From: Janthinobacterium psychrotolerans
GTDB lineage: Bacteria > Pseudomonadota > Gammaproteobacteria > Burkholderiales > Burkholderiaceae_D
Assembly: GCF_001677885.1 (NCBI RefSeq)
Contig: NZ_LOCQ01000039.1
Coordinates: 1-64,000 of the forward strand
Reading direction: 5' to 3'
Length of the DNA stretch: 64,000 bases
Part shown: positions 17,235 to 26,696 of the stretch, in pieces
Position numbering within the stretch: position 1 is the stretch's first letter
Layout of the letters: every line of letters starts with the position of its first letter
The notes under the pieces: model-generated
What the model was told of the DNA's origin: nothing
The model's database searches: none
Seen by the model: only the letters and a program-made list of their open reading frames with translations
Translations under genes and position numbers: made by a program

Positions 17235-17591
17235 ATGACGGCAACACTGACCACCACCAGCAAACTTGTCTTCGGCAGCGCGATCGTGTGTGCGCTGCTG
17301 GCCGGCTGCAACAAGCGCGATGATACCGGCACGGCCAACTCGCCAGCCGCCACCAATCCCGCGCCAGCCATTCCTCCGGCCGACACCACCACCACGCCCG
17401 CCACGCCACCGGCTGACACCACCACGCCCACCACTCCGGGCGGCACCACGCCAGGCACGACCACGCCTGATGGCACCACCACACCACCGGGCGACACGAC
17501 CACGCCTGGAACCGGTGGCACGGGCGGCTCGGGTACGGGAACCGGTGGTACAGGAACCGGCACCACGCCGCCACCGCCGAGCGGCAGCTGA
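17235..17591 (+). CDS. Small Pro/Thr/Gly-rich lipoprotein
   Basis: The 118-residue product has a basic N-terminus, a hydrophobic segment and the lipobox LLAGCNK (Cys about residue 25). After it comes an almost pure low-complexity tail: PPADTTTTPATPPADTTTP, then TTPGGTTPGTTTPDGTT, then Gly/Thr/Ser repeats and a PPPPSGS end. The start ATG (17235) is preceded by AAAGGGAAAA. Such tails act as flexible linkers or spacers in the envelope. No folded domain is visible. Repeat length may vary between strains. Confidence 0.75.
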   Translation: MTATLTTTSKLVFGSAIVCALLAGCNKRDDTGTANSPAATNPAPAIPPADTTTTPATPPADTTTPTTPGGTTPGTTTPDGTTTPPGDTTTPGTGGTGGSGTGTGGTGTGTTPPPPSGS

Positions 17592-17692
17592 AACCTGGGA
17601 TCAGCCCCCTCGCCCGTTAGCAATGAACTCTGAGCTTGCGGCATTGAGGGTCTGACCCCGGCTATGCTTGTCCTGCCTGCAGCAAGCCTTGT

Positions 17693-20600
17693 TTATTTAT
17701 GCAAGCTGACAGGCGCGCTGGCCGCTGGCGTACGCCGTCCCATCAGGAACAGCACGGCCTGTTTCAGCATGCGGTAAATAAAGCGGATCATCAGCAAGGT
17801 CAGCACGCATTCGATCAGGGTCAGCAGCAGCGCGAAGGCCACGTTCATGCGTCCTGCGCGCCAGTGGAACTTGGCCACGGCGCCATCGCGGGCGATCTCG
17901 ATGCTGTCGTAGAAGGTTGGCACCACCAGCAGGGTCAATATCGTCGAGGTAATCGTGCCGCCGATAATCGCGATGGCCAGCGGACGATAGAACTCGCCGC
18001 CTTCGCCCAGACCCAGCGCAACCGGGAACATGCCGGCAATCAGGGCGAAGGTCGTCATCAGGATGGGGCGCAAGCGCATGCGGCCCGCGTGCATCAGTGC
18101 GTCTTCGCGGCCGTAGCCTTCCTCTTCGCGCTTGCGCGCCGCGTCGAGCAGCAGGATGGCGTTCTTGGCGACCAGTCCCATCAGCATGATGATGCCGATA
18201 AAGCTCATCAGGTTGAGGGTGTTATTGGTGATTACCAGCGCCACCACCACGCCGATCAAACTGAGCGGCAGCGACATCATCACCGCGATCGGCGCCGTGA
18301 AGGAATTGAACTGCATCACCAAAATCAGATACATCAGGCCGATACCCATCACCAGCGCGATCAGCATTTCAGTAAACAGTTCCTGCTGGTCCTGGCCGGC
18401 GCCGCCCAGCGCCAGACCGTAGCCGGGCGGGAAGTCGATCGACCTGGCCAGGTTCATGGCGTCGGTGGTCACTTCGCCGTTCGAGCGGCCCTGCGCATTG
18501 GCCGACACGGTAATGGTGCGCTTGCCGTCCTTGTGTTCGATGCCGGAGGGACCCTTGCCCATGGTGATGCTGGCGATCTGGTCCAGCGGCACCATCTGGC
18601 TGGTGCCTGTCACGCTGATCGGCAGGCGTTCGATATTCTCGGACGCCACGCGGTCGTCGGGATGCAGGCGCACGGCCACATCGCGCGTCTCGCCGGTCGG
18701 ATCGACCCAGTCGCCCACTTCCACGCCGGCAAACGCCACCCGCAGCGACTGCGCCGCATCATTGACGGAAATGCCCATGGAATTGGCCAAGCCACGGTTC
18801 AGTTCGATCTTGAGTTCGTTCTTCGGGTCCTGTTCCGACAGGCCCACGTCGACGGCGCCCGGCACCAGGCGCAGCTTGTCCATATAGGCGTTGGTGATTT
18901 CCATCAACTTGCGCGAATCCGGACCCGTGAACTCCACCTGGATCGGCTTTTGCGAGCCGTTGCTCAAATCATCCTGCACCACGTATTCGGCGCCCACCAG
19001 CCGCGACATTTTCTCGCGCAGCTCGACCGCCACTTCCTTGGCCGAGCGCTTGCGTGTGTTGCGCTTGCCAATATCGACATAGATGCGCCCGCCAGCGGCC
19101 GTGACCGAACTGTTGGTATCCTTGGTTTCCGGCAAAGTGCGCGCCAGCACGGCCGCCGCTTCCAGTTTCAGGCGCGAGTACTCGATGCTGCTCGACGACG
19201 GCGTGCGCACATTGATCATCAGATTGCCCGAGTCCGACGCCGGCAAAAAGCTGGTGCCGCCATGCGTGGCATGCAGGACGATGGCGCCGGCCAGGCTCAG
19301 TACGGCAATAAGCGCCATCGAGCGGCGGTGATGCAGGGCCCAGGCGATCACATTGCCATAGCGGTCGGCCTGGTGGTCGAACCAGTGATTGAAACGGTCG
19401 AGTACGGCACTGATGCCCCTTTTCGGCGCCGTGTGGTGGTCGGCCGGGTCGCCCCAGTAGGCCGACAGCATCGGGTCGAGCGTAAACGAAATACCGAGAC
19501 TGACCAGCACCGAGCAGGTCACGGTCAAGGCGAACGGACGGAACCATTCGCCCGAGATGCCGGGCATAAAGGCCACGGGAATGAACACGGCGATAATCGA
19601 GAAGGTCGTGGCGGCCACCGCCAGGCCGATCTCGGCCGTGCCTTCCAGCGCCGCCGTACGGCGGTCCTTGCCCATCTGCATGTGGCGCACGATGTTTTCG
19701 CGCACCACGATGGCGTCATCGATCAGCACGCCGATTGCCAGCGACAAACCCAGCAAGGTCATGAAGTTCAGGGTAAAGCCGCACAGCCAGACGGCGATAA
19801 AGGCCGCAATCACCGAAGTCGGCAGGCTCAGCGCTGTGATCAGGGTCGAGCGCCAGGAGTTCAGGAAGGCGTAGACGACGAAGATGGTCAGCACGGCGCC
19901 CAGCACCAGCGACTCGATCACATTGTTCAGGCTGCGCTGGGCGTTTTCACCGCCATCGCGCGTCACTTCCAGTTTGGTGCCTTCGGGCAGGGTCTTGTTA
20001 ATTTCCACCATCATCGAGCGGATCTTGTTGGCCACGCTGACGGTGGACGCGTCGCGCACGCGGGTGATCGAGATACCCACGTTCGGTTTGCCGCTGCGCA
20101 CGCTCATGCTGTTGACTTCGGCAAATCCATCCTGGATGGTGGCCACTTGCGCCAGGCGCACGATCTCGTCGCCCCGGCGCTTGATCACCACTTGTTCAAA
20201 GTCGGACGGCGACTCGATGCGCCCCACCAGGCGGATGCTTTTCTCGTCCAGGCTGCCGCGCACCTTGCCCACCGGCGCATTGGTATTCTGGTTGCGCAAG
20301 GCCGTCACCACGTCGCTGACGGACACATTGTATTCACGCAGCTTTTCGGCGCGCAGCAGCACCGACAGTTCACGTTTCAGCGAGCCGCCCACATTGACCA
20401 GTGCCACGCCGTCGACGGCGCGGAAGCGGTCCGACAGCACGTCTTCGGCCAGGCGCGAGATTTCGGCGTGGCTTTGCGAGCTCGACGACAGCGCCAGCTG
20501 CATGATCGGTTCGGCGCCCGGATCGATGCGCTGCAGGATCGGTTCGCGCATTTCCAGTGGCAGCTTGTAGCGCACGGCGGCAATCGCGTTGCGGATATCG

Positions 20601-20917
20601 TCGGACGCTTCGATCAGATTGGTCTTGAAGGAAAACTTGAGGAAGATGCTGGCCGAGCCTTCGTTGGACGAGCTGTTAATTTCCGTTACGCCGGAAATGC
20701 TCTGCAAGGATTTTTCCAGCCGGTTGACCACTTCGCGCTCGACCGTGTCGGGCGAGGCGCCAGGATAGGGAATGCTGACGACGATGAACGGCACTTCGAC
20801 GTCGGGATTCTGGTTGACGCGCAGTTTCGACAGCGCCAGCAGGCCGACGCACATCATCGCCAGGATCAATACGATGGTGGCGGTGGGCCGCTTGATACTG
20901 AAATCGGACAGGAACAT
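17693..20917 (-). CDS. RND efflux pump, inner-membrane permease (AcrB/MexB-like)
   Basis: The 1074-residue protein begins MFLSDFSIKRPTATIVLILA and has the duplicated RND layout: one TM helix, a large periplasmic loop, then six TMs, twice. GVLIDDAIVVRENI carries the proton-relay aspartates. SFSIIAVFIPVAFMPGISGE and LMYLILVMQFNSF are family hallmarks, and NPDVEVPFIVVSIPYPGAS is the usual N-terminal loop. It works with the adaptor gene 3 bases upstream in transcription order; an outer-membrane channel gene is missing, so a shared TolC-like protein is likely. The exported compound cannot be told. Confidence 0.93.
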   Translation of the reverse strand: MFLSDFSIKRPTATIVLILAMMCVGLLALSKLRVNQNPDVEVPFIVVSIPYPGASPDTVEREVVNRLEKSLQSISGVTEINSSSNEGSASIFLKFSFKTNLIEASDDIRNAIAAVRYKLPLEMREPILQRIDPGAEPIMQLALSSSSQSHAEISRLAEDVLSDRFRAVDGVALVNVGGSLKRELSVLLRAEKLREYNVSVSDVVTALRNQNTNAPVGKVRGSLDEKSIRLVGRIESPSDFEQVVIKRRGDEIVRLAQVATIQDGFAEVNSMSVRSGKPNVGISITRVRDASTVSVANKIRSMMVEINKTLPEGTKLEVTRDGGENAQRSLNNVIESLVLGAVLTIFVVYAFLNSWRSTLITALSLPTSVIAAFIAVWLCGFTLNFMTLLGLSLAIGVLIDDAIVVRENIVRHMQMGKDRRTAALEGTAEIGLAVAATTFSIIAVFIPVAFMPGISGEWFRPFALTVTCSVLVSLGISFTLDPMLSAYWGDPADHHTAPKRGISAVLDRFNHWFDHQADRYGNVIAWALHHRRSMALIAVLSLAGAIVLHATHGGTSFLPASDSGNLMINVRTPSSSSIEYSRLKLEAAAVLARTLPETKDTNSSVTAAGGRIYVDIGKRNTRKRSAKEVAVELREKMSRLVGAEYVVQDDLSNGSQKPIQVEFTGPDSRKLMEITNAYMDKLRLVPGAVDVGLSEQDPKNELKIELNRGLANSMGISVNDAAQSLRVAFAGVEVGDWVDPTGETRDVAVRLHPDDRVASENIERLPISVTGTSQMVPLDQIASITMGKGPSGIEHKDGKRTITVSANAQGRSNGEVTTDAMNLARSIDFPPGYGLALGGAGQDQQELFTEMLIALVMGIGLMYLILVMQFNSFTAPIAVMMSLPLSLIGVVVALVITNNTLNLMSFIGIIMLMGLVAKNAILLLDAARKREEEGYGREDALMHAGRMRLRPILMTTFALIAGMFPVALGLGEGGEFYRPLAIAIIGGTITSTILTLLVVPTFYDSIEIARDGAVAKFHWRAGRMNVAFALLLTLIECVLTLLMIRFIYRMLKQAVLFLMGRRTPAASAPVSLHK

Positions 20918-20920
20918 GGC

Positions 20921-22108
20921 TTAGTTTCCTTTGGCAACGGCTGGCGCGCTGGCGCTGCTGGCGACGGCGGCGGCCGGCAGCTTTTTCGGCACCGCCAGTT
21001 CCACCTGCTGGCCGTCCTTGAAGGTCGAGCCGGGCGTGCGCAGCACGGTGTCGCCGCTGGCCAGGCCGCTTTGCACTTCCCAGTGGCCGGTGCGGATATC
21101 GCGCGCGCCGATGCGCAGCACGGTCTTGTGCAGCGCCTTGTCTTTCACGGTCCAGGCATAGGTCTGGTCGCCGGCCTTGACCAGCGCGGAATCGGGAATC
21201 ATGACGGCGCTGACGCTGTCGGCTTCGATGCGCCCTTCCGCGTACAGGCCGGCCACGCGCGGCTGGGTCTTGTCATTGAAATCGACCAGCACCGCCACCT
21301 GGCGCGTGACGGCGTTGGCGGCCGGATCGACGCGGCGCACCTTGCCCAGGAAGTCCTGGCCCGGATAGCCGTTGATGCGGAAACGCACGGCCTGGCCCAC
21401 CTTGACCACGCCGATCTTGTCGGCCGACACCAGGCCTTCGAGGCGCATGCTGGTCGGGTCGATCACGCGGATGAGTTCCTTGCCGATCTGCGCCGTGTCG
21501 CCGTTGGACACCTTGCGCTCGCTGACGATGCCGTCGAACGGCGCACGCACGAGGGTGCGCTGCAGCTGCTGGCGCGCCTGGGCGGCGCGGCTCCTGGCGG
21601 CCGACAGGTCGCTTTGTGCATTGTTGCGGCGAATTTCCGTGTCTTCCAGCGCCTGGGTCGAGGTCATGCCGGAGGCGCGCAGGGTCTTCATGCGCTGGAA
21701 CATGCGTTCGGCCTGCTCCAGCACCTGGCTGGCGGCGCGGCTGGCTTCTTCGGCCGAATTGAGGCTGTCGCGGATCGAGGTTTCGTCCAGCTTGACGAGA
21801 ATATCGCCACGTTTCACGGCTTCGCCGTTTTCTTTCAGCACCTGGATCACCACCGCCGACACTTCGGCGCGCAGGTCCGCATTGCGCTCGGGCTGCACCG
21901 AGCCGGTAATCACCGGGCCCGACGCGAGCGCATTGCTTTCGATGGTCAGCATGTCTTCCGGAGAGATGATCAGTCTGGCTGCCGCGCCGGCTGCGGTTTT
22001 GCCATCCTTGCCATCCTTGCCGCCTCCCTTGCCTGGGTCTTTGGACTCTTTTCCGCAAGCGGCCAGTGCAGAAGCGATGGCCAGGACGAACAGGGTTTTG
22101 CGCAACAT
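20921..22108 (-). CDS. RND efflux periplasmic adaptor (membrane fusion protein)
   Basis: Starting at the ATG at 22108 (CGGAGAG upstream), the 395-residue protein has a lipobox (LASALAACGK), a Gly/Lys-rich linker, a biotinyl-lipoyl-like half (LRAEVSAVVIQVLKENGEAV), a coiled-coil hairpin (EEASRAASQVLEQAERMFQR), the returning lipoyl half (TLVRAPFDGIVSERKVSNGD) and beta-barrel domains. This is the MFP/HlyD-like adaptor of an RND pump, anchored by lipid to the inner membrane. It is co-transcribed with the permease gene that follows after a 3-base gap. Confidence 0.93.
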   Translation of the reverse strand: MLRKTLFVLAIASALAACGKESKDPGKGGGKDGKDGKTAAGAAARLIISPEDMLTIESNALASGPVITGSVQPERNADLRAEVSAVVIQVLKENGEAVKRGDILVKLDETSIRDSLNSAEEASRAASQVLEQAERMFQRMKTLRASGMTSTQALEDTEIRRNNAQSDLSAARSRAAQARQQLQRTLVRAPFDGIVSERKVSNGDTAQIGKELIRVIDPTSMRLEGLVSADKIGVVKVGQAVRFRINGYPGQDFLGKVRRVDPAANAVTRQVAVLVDFNDKTQPRVAGLYAEGRIEADSVSAVMIPDSALVKAGDQTYAWTVKDKALHKTVLRIGARDIRTGHWEVQSGLASGDTVLRTPGSTFKDGQQVELAVPKKLPAAAVASSASAPAVAKGN

Positions 22109-22303
22109 GGGTAACTCTCCGGATAGAAGGCAGTGCATATCAAACTGGCAACCGGGTAAGGCGCTGGCGACACGCACGATTATTTTTTTATTAAAACCGC
22201 AAGCGCCAGAGTATCCATGAGCGTCTCCGGCGATGTCAATCGGCCGATTCCTGTAATGCCGGAATCGGGGGGTGAAACGTAGTTTTTACGCCCTGAAACG
22301 CAA

Positions 22304-22325
22304 AACCCCGCCGGGTGGCGGGGTT
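22304..22325 (-). terminator. Rho-independent terminator of the DUF212 gene
   Basis: AACCCCGCC pairs with GGCGGGGTT over a 4-base loop. On the reverse strand it is followed by TTTTGCG. It lies 28 bases past the stop of the gene at 22353. Confidence 0.75.
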
Positions 22326-22352
22326 GGGGATTGACAGATGGAATAAAACGGA

Positions 22353-22775
22353 TCAGCTGAAGACGGCGTTGACCAGGAAACCGATCGCCACGCCCGTGCA
22401 CAGGCCGCCGGCAATTTCCACCAGCGTATGGCCCATGCGCTCGCGCAAATGGGTGTGCGCCACGCTGCCCGCTTCCTTCGCCAGGCGGTTGATGGCGGCG
22501 GCCTGCTTGCCGACGTGCTGGCGCAGGCTGTTGGCGTCGATGATGACGATAAAGGCCAGGGTCACGGCCACGCCGAAAGCCGGGTGGCCGATGCCTTCGC
22601 GCAGCGCGATCAGGGTCGCCATGCTGGACACGACGGCGCTGTGGTTGCTGGGAAAGCCGCCATTGCCGACCAGGCCGAAGGCCCATTGGCGCGTGCGGGC
22701 GCTGTTGATCAGGAACTTGATCGGGCCGACCAGTATCCAGGTTATCAGGGGCGTGACAAGGTAAGCGATATCCAC
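22353..22775 (-). CDS. Divergent PAP2 family (DUF212/YuiD-like) membrane protein
   Basis: The 140-residue protein has several hydrophobic segments and the motifs QWAFGLVGNGGFPSNHSAVV, DANSLRQHVGKQA and RERMGHTLVEIAGG. These are the signature of the divergent PAP2 family (acid phosphatase/vanadium-haloperoxidase related). The conserved SNH and GHT histidines are kept, so a lipid-phosphate phosphatase role is plausible but unproven. It is divergent from the DUF475 gene, with 216 bases between the starts. Confidence 0.87.
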   Translation of the reverse strand: MDIAYLVTPLITWILVGPIKFLINSARTRQWAFGLVGNGGFPSNHSAVVSSMATLIALREGIGHPAFGVAVTLAFIVIIDANSLRQHVGKQAAAINRLAKEAGSVAHTHLRERMGHTLVEIAGGLCTGVAIGFLVNAVFS

Positions 22776-22991
22776 GGGTGTTCCTTCTATATCTATGTAG
22801 ATGTTGGTCAGATGCCATTCCAGGCGCGCCGCAATTATCGCAGATCGCCCGCCGTGGCAGCACCGCCATTTTTCATGCGTATTTTTCAGACGTATTAAAC
22901 GCGGCGCGCTGCGGCAACTAATATAAAATCATGGCATATACAACAATTGACGTAAAACAACACGTCTCGAATAACACGTAACGGGGTCCTC

Positions 22992-24074
22992 ATGAAGCAT
23001 TTCAGAATTTCCTTTTTAGTGACCTTCATTTTGATGGCGGTCTCGGGCTGGTGGGGCTACACCCACGGTGGCACCAGCGGCATGCTGCAGGCGCTGTGGA
23101 TCACGGGCGTGCTGGGCATCATGGAAGTGTCGCTGTCGTTCGACAATGCGGTGGTCAACGCCTCGGTGCTGCGCCACTGGAATGAGTTCTGGCAAAAGCT
23201 GTTTCTGACGGTCGGCATCCTGGTGGCCGTGTTCGGCATGCGGCTGCTGTTCCCGCTGGTGATTGTTTCCGTCGCCACCGGTCTCGGCCTGATGGACGTG
23301 TGGACCATGGCCACCACCACGCCCGACATCTACGCCAGGCACCTGACGGACAACCATGCGCAAGTGGCGGCTTTTGGCGGCGCCTTTTTACTGCTGGTGT
23401 TCCTGAACTTTTTGTTTGACGACGAGAAGGAACTGCACTGGCTGGGCTGGGCCGAGGAAAAGGTCAATGCGCTGGGCACCGAAAGCCTGGCCGTGCTGAT
23501 CACCATGGGCGCCGTGGCCGCCTGCGTGGCGATGGGCCCGGCCGATGAAAAATACAGCGTGCTGGCAGCCGGCATCGTCGGCATCGCCGTCTACCTGGGC
23601 GTAAACTGGATCAGCGGCTTGCTGGAAGAAGGCGAACCGGACCTGCAGGACGATGAGGACGGCGCCGTGGCACCGGTGAAGAATGGCAATGGCGAACTGG
23701 TGAAAAACGTCGCGCGCGGCAGCATCGGCGGCTTCCTGTACCTGGAAGTGCTGGACGCCTCATTCAGCTTTGACGGCGTGATCGGCGCCTTTGCGATCAC
23801 CAACGACGTCGTCATCATCATGCTGGGCCTGGCGATCGGCGCCATGTTCGTGCGCTCGATGACGGTGTTCCTGGTGCACAAGGGCACCCTGGACGAGTTC
23901 GTCTACCTGGAACACGGTGCGCATTACGCCATCGGCATCCTGGCATTGATCATGCTGGGCTCGGTCAAGTACCATATCCCGGAATGGTTCACCGGCCTGT
24001 CCGGCGTGGCCTTTATCCTGGTGTCGCTGTGGTCGTCCCTGCGCTACCGCAAACGGCATGCGGCGCACGCTTGA
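22992..24074 (+). CDS. DUF475/TerC-like integral membrane protein
   Basis: The 360-residue protein has about nine membrane segments and two related halves with acidic in-membrane motifs: GVLGIMEVSLSFDNAVVNASVL and LEVLDASFSFDGVIGAFAIT. This places it in DUF475, a TerC/YkoY relative often found in tellurium-resistance-type clusters. TerC-family proteins are now linked to metal (Mn) efflux. It lies 101 bases upstream of terD and probably supplies the membrane component of this Ter cluster. There is no separate terC in view. Confidence 0.9.
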   Translation: MKHFRISFLVTFILMAVSGWWGYTHGGTSGMLQALWITGVLGIMEVSLSFDNAVVNASVLRHWNEFWQKLFLTVGILVAVFGMRLLFPLVIVSVATGLGLMDVWTMATTTPDIYARHLTDNHAQVAAFGGAFLLLVFLNFLFDDEKELHWLGWAEEKVNALGTESLAVLITMGAVAACVAMGPADEKYSVLAAGIVGIAVYLGVNWISGLLEEGEPDLQDDEDGAVAPVKNGNGELVKNVARGSIGGFLYLEVLDASFSFDGVIGAFAITNDVVIIMLGLAIGAMFVRSMTVFLVHKGTLDEFVYLEHGAHYAIGILALIMLGSVKYHIPEWFTGLSGVAFILVSLWSSLRYRKRHAAHA

Positions 24075-24175
24075 TATCGGCGATTTTGTCACCATATGCT
24101 TTCCGATGGAACAAGTGCGCGCACCTGATCCATACGGGCATGAAAAGTAATCCACCTCTATAAAAGGAGCACCAG

Positions 24176-24751
24176 ATGGCAATCAGTTTGCAAAAAGGCG
24201 GCAACGTCAACCTGAGCAAGGAAGCACCGAACCTGAAGAAGATCATCATCGGCCTCGGCTGGGATCCGCGTTCAACCGACGGCGCCACCTTCGACCTGGA
24301 TGGCAGCGCCTTTCTCCTGAAAAACGACGGCAAAGTACGTGGCGATTCCGACTTTATCTTCTACAACAACCTGAAATCGACCGATGGCTCCGTGGTGCAC
24401 ACCGGCGACAACACCACCGGCGAAGGCGAAGGCGACGATGAGCGCATCGAAATCGACCTGTCGCGCGTGCCGGCCGATATCGAACGCGTCAGCATCACCG
24501 TCACCATTCACGACGCCGACGCGCGCCGCCAGAACTTCGGCATGGTGTCGAAAGCCTTTATCCGCTGCCTGAACGCGGAAGGCGAACGCGAAATCGCCCG
24601 CTACGACCTGTCCGAAGACAGCTCGACGGAAACGGCGATGATCTTTGGCGAAATCTACCGCTACAACGGCGAATGGAAATTCAAGGCCATCGGCCAGGGT
24701 TTCAACGGCGGCCTCGGTCCCCTGGCCCGTTCGTTCGGCGTCAACGCCTGA
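24176..24751 (+). CDS. terD: TerD-family stress protein
   Basis: The 191-residue protein starts [52 protein letters not shown] and [20 protein letters not shown] are the acidic Ca2+-binding repeats of TerD/TerE. It ends [21 protein letters not shown]. Length and sequence are canonical. The ribosome site AAAGGAG is strong. TerD proteins are cytosolic or membrane-peripheral and belong to poorly understood stress systems. It is the first of two TerD-type genes in the cluster. Confidence 0.95.
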   Translation: MAISLQKGGNVNLSKEAPNLKKIIIGLGWDPRSTDGATFDLDGSAFLLKNDGKVRGDSDFIFYNNLKSTDGSVVHTGDNTTGEGEGDDERIEIDLSRVPADIERVSITVTIHDADARRQNFGMVSKAFIRCLNAEGEREIARYDLSEDSSTETAMIFGEIYRYNGEWKFKAIGQGFNGGLGPLARSFGVNA

Positions 24752-24776
24752 TCAGTCAGCACAGCACTTGGTCACG

Positions 24777-24808
24777 GCCGCCTGGTACATCACAGGCGGC
24801 TTTTTTTT
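24777..24808 (+). terminator. Strong rho-independent terminator after terD
   Basis: GCCGCCTG pairs with CAGGCGGC across an 8-base loop and is followed by eight Ts. It lies between terD and the AIM24-like gene, so it may uncouple or attenuate the downstream genes. Confidence 0.88.
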
Positions 24809-24819
24809 GGAGATTTATC

Positions 24820-25536
24820 ATGCCAGTATTTAGTGTCACCGGTGACGTCGATCCCTTCCTGCATGTCAGCATGAAACAGGGCGAAACCATCTATTGCGAG
24901 TCCGATGCAATGGTGATGATGGAAACGGCGCTCGACCTCAAAGGCAAGATGACGGGCGGCCTGGGCAGCGCCATCATGCGCCGCTTCGCCAACGGCGAGT
25001 CGTTCTTCCAGCAGCATATCGAAGCGGTGCGCGGCGGCGGCGACTGCCTGCTCTCGCCCACCCTGCCCGGCGCCATCGAAGTGGTCGATGTCGGCGCGCG
25101 CCAGTATCTGCTCAACGACGGCGCCTTTGTCGCCGCCACCTCGGGCACCGAAATGAAGGTGCGCACGCAAAGCATCGGCAACGCGCTGTTCGCGCAGTCG
25201 GGCGGCTTTTTCGTGATGGAGACGGCCGGCAGCGGCCAGGTGGTGGTGTCGGGCTTCGGCTCCATGTTCCAGCTCGACGTCGAGCCGGGCAAGGACGTGG
25301 TGATCGACAATTCGCACGTGGTCTGCTGGGACAACAGCCTGAAATATGAAATCTCGGTGACCACCGGCGGTGGCGCCAGCGGCGGCGGCATCGGTGGCTT
25401 CCTGGGCAATATTGTCAACAGCGTGACCAGTGGCGAAGGCATCGTGTTACGCTTTTCCGGTTCGGGCAAGGTCTTTATCTGCTCGCGCAACCGCGACGCT
25501 TTCCTGAAATGGACCGCATCGGGCAAAGCGGGTTAA
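24820..25536 (+). CDS. AIM24/TIGR00266 family protein
   Basis: The 238-residue protein has MKQGETIYCESDAMVMMETAL, LPGAIEVVDVGARQYLLNDGAFVA, SGGFFVMETAGSGQVVVSGFG and the Gly-rich GGGASGGGIGGFLGNIV. These are typical of the AIM24-like beta-roll (COG2013/TIGR00266). Relatives occur beside TerD genes and were proposed to bind ligands or membranes; the molecular role is unknown. The ribosome site GGAG sits directly after the terD terminator. A 125-base gap separates it from the ATP-grasp gene. Confidence 0.88.
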   Translation: MPVFSVTGDVDPFLHVSMKQGETIYCESDAMVMMETALDLKGKMTGGLGSAIMRRFANGESFFQQHIEAVRGGGDCLLSPTLPGAIEVVDVGARQYLLNDGAFVAATSGTEMKVRTQSIGNALFAQSGGFFVMETAGSGQVVVSGFGSMFQLDVEPGKDVVIDNSHVVCWDNSLKYEISVTTGGGASGGGIGGFLGNIVNSVTSGEGIVLRFSGSGKVFICSRNRDAFLKWTASGKAG

Positions 25537-25661
25537 TATTTTGTCGTTTTGCCATAGTTTTCAAGGCCAGGTCACGTGTGACTGGCCAGCATCTCCGCGC
25601 GCATGTATTCCTGTATTGCGCGCGGTTTTTCTTTCGCTTCCTTCTTCACCGGTCCCCGTAC

Positions 25662-26696
25662 ATGCATAGAGTCTGGTTCAACAAAACATTTTCCTCGGTC
25701 GCCACCGCCATGCGTTTGATACGCGAGGCCGACATCGCCGGCACCGGCGGCCAGCGCCGCTATCACCTGATCTATACCCATCCGAACGAACACGCCGCGG
25801 CCTTTCTGGCGGCCGATGAATACGCGGTCGAGCCAAGCGACCTGAAGGGCGAAGACTACCTGGAATGGTGTCTGGCGTTCTGCCGCGAACGCAATATCAC
25901 GATCTTCTGGCCGGGCCGGGCCGCCGGCAGGATTGCCAGCGCCCGCGCGCGCTTCGAAGCCATCGGCACGCGCGTGCTGAGCGTGGCCACCGAAGAAGTC
26001 CTGACACTGATGCATGACAAGGCGCGCTTTTGCGCCGGGCTGGACCTGCCGATGGCGCCGGTGGCCGACACGCGCGCCGTCAACGATATCGCCGAATACG
26101 ACGCCGCCTACGCCGAGCTGCGCCCGCGCCATGAACGCCTGTGCATCAAGCCGTCCGAATCCGTGTATGGCCTGGGCTTTGCCGTGCTCGATGAACGTTC
26201 GAGCGCCGAACTGCTGCTGGCCGGCGCAGCCTATAAAATCAACACGCAGGAATTGCGCGACGGCCTGGCGCGCATGGAAACCTTCAAGACCTTGCTGCTG
26301 ATGGAATACCTCGATGGCCATGAATACAGCGCCGACTGCGTGGCCGACCACGGCAGCCTGAAGTGCGCGATTCCGCGCAAAAAGCTGCATGCGCCGGGCA
26401 GCGGCCAGCTGATCGAACTGCGCGAGGAACTGCTGGCCGCCTGCGAGAAGCTGACGCGCGACTACCAGTTGAATGGCGTGTTCAATATCCAGTTCCGCGA
26501 AGGCGCGAACGGCCTGGCGCTGCTGGAGATCAATCCGCGCATGTCGGGCGGCATCGGCATGGCCTGCGCGGCCGGTCCCAATCTGCCGTATATCGCGCTG
26601 GCCGGTTTCGACCAGGGCTATGACCAGCTCACGATTCCTCCGATCCGCGAGGGCCTGCGCGTGGCCGAAGCGGGTTATCCGGTGGAACTGCCATGA
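25662..26696 (+). CDS. Ter-associated ATP-grasp enzyme
   Basis: Starting at ATG 25662 (MHRVWFNKTFSSVATAMRLI), the 344-residue protein has an N-terminal Rossmann-like pre-ATP-grasp domain (HPNEHAAAFLAADEYAVEP), an ATP-binding Lys segment (RLCIKPSESVYGLGF), LLMEYLDGHEYSADCVAD and the Mg-binding LLEINPRMSGGIGMACA. It matches the ATP-grasp family described with TerD genes (ATPgrasp_Ter). Such enzymes ligate a carboxylate to an amine or thiol. Its stop overlaps the next start (ATGA, 26693-26696), and it is the first gene of a six-gene coupled operon. Confidence 0.9.
   Translation: MHRVWFNKTFSSVATAMRLIREADIAGTGGQRRYHLIYTHPNEHAAAFLAADEYAVEPSDLKGEDYLEWCLAFCRERNITIFWPGRAAGRIASARARFEAIGTRVLSVATEEVLTLMHDKARFCAGLDLPMAPVADTRAVNDIAEYDAAYAELRPRHERLCIKPSESVYGLGFAVLDERSSAELLLAGAAYKINTQELRDGLARMETFKTLLLMEYLDGHEYSADCVADHGSLKCAIPRKKLHAPGSGQLIELREELLAACEKLTRDYQLNGVFNIQFREGANGLALLEINPRMSGGIGMACAAGPNLPYIALAGFDQGYDQLTIPPIREGLRVAEAGYPVELP

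Noticed and set aside
17699-22114. A 1471-codon frame antisense to the RND pump genes
   Set aside because: Shadow frame caused by codon bias. The opposite strand encodes an intact RND permease and adaptor.
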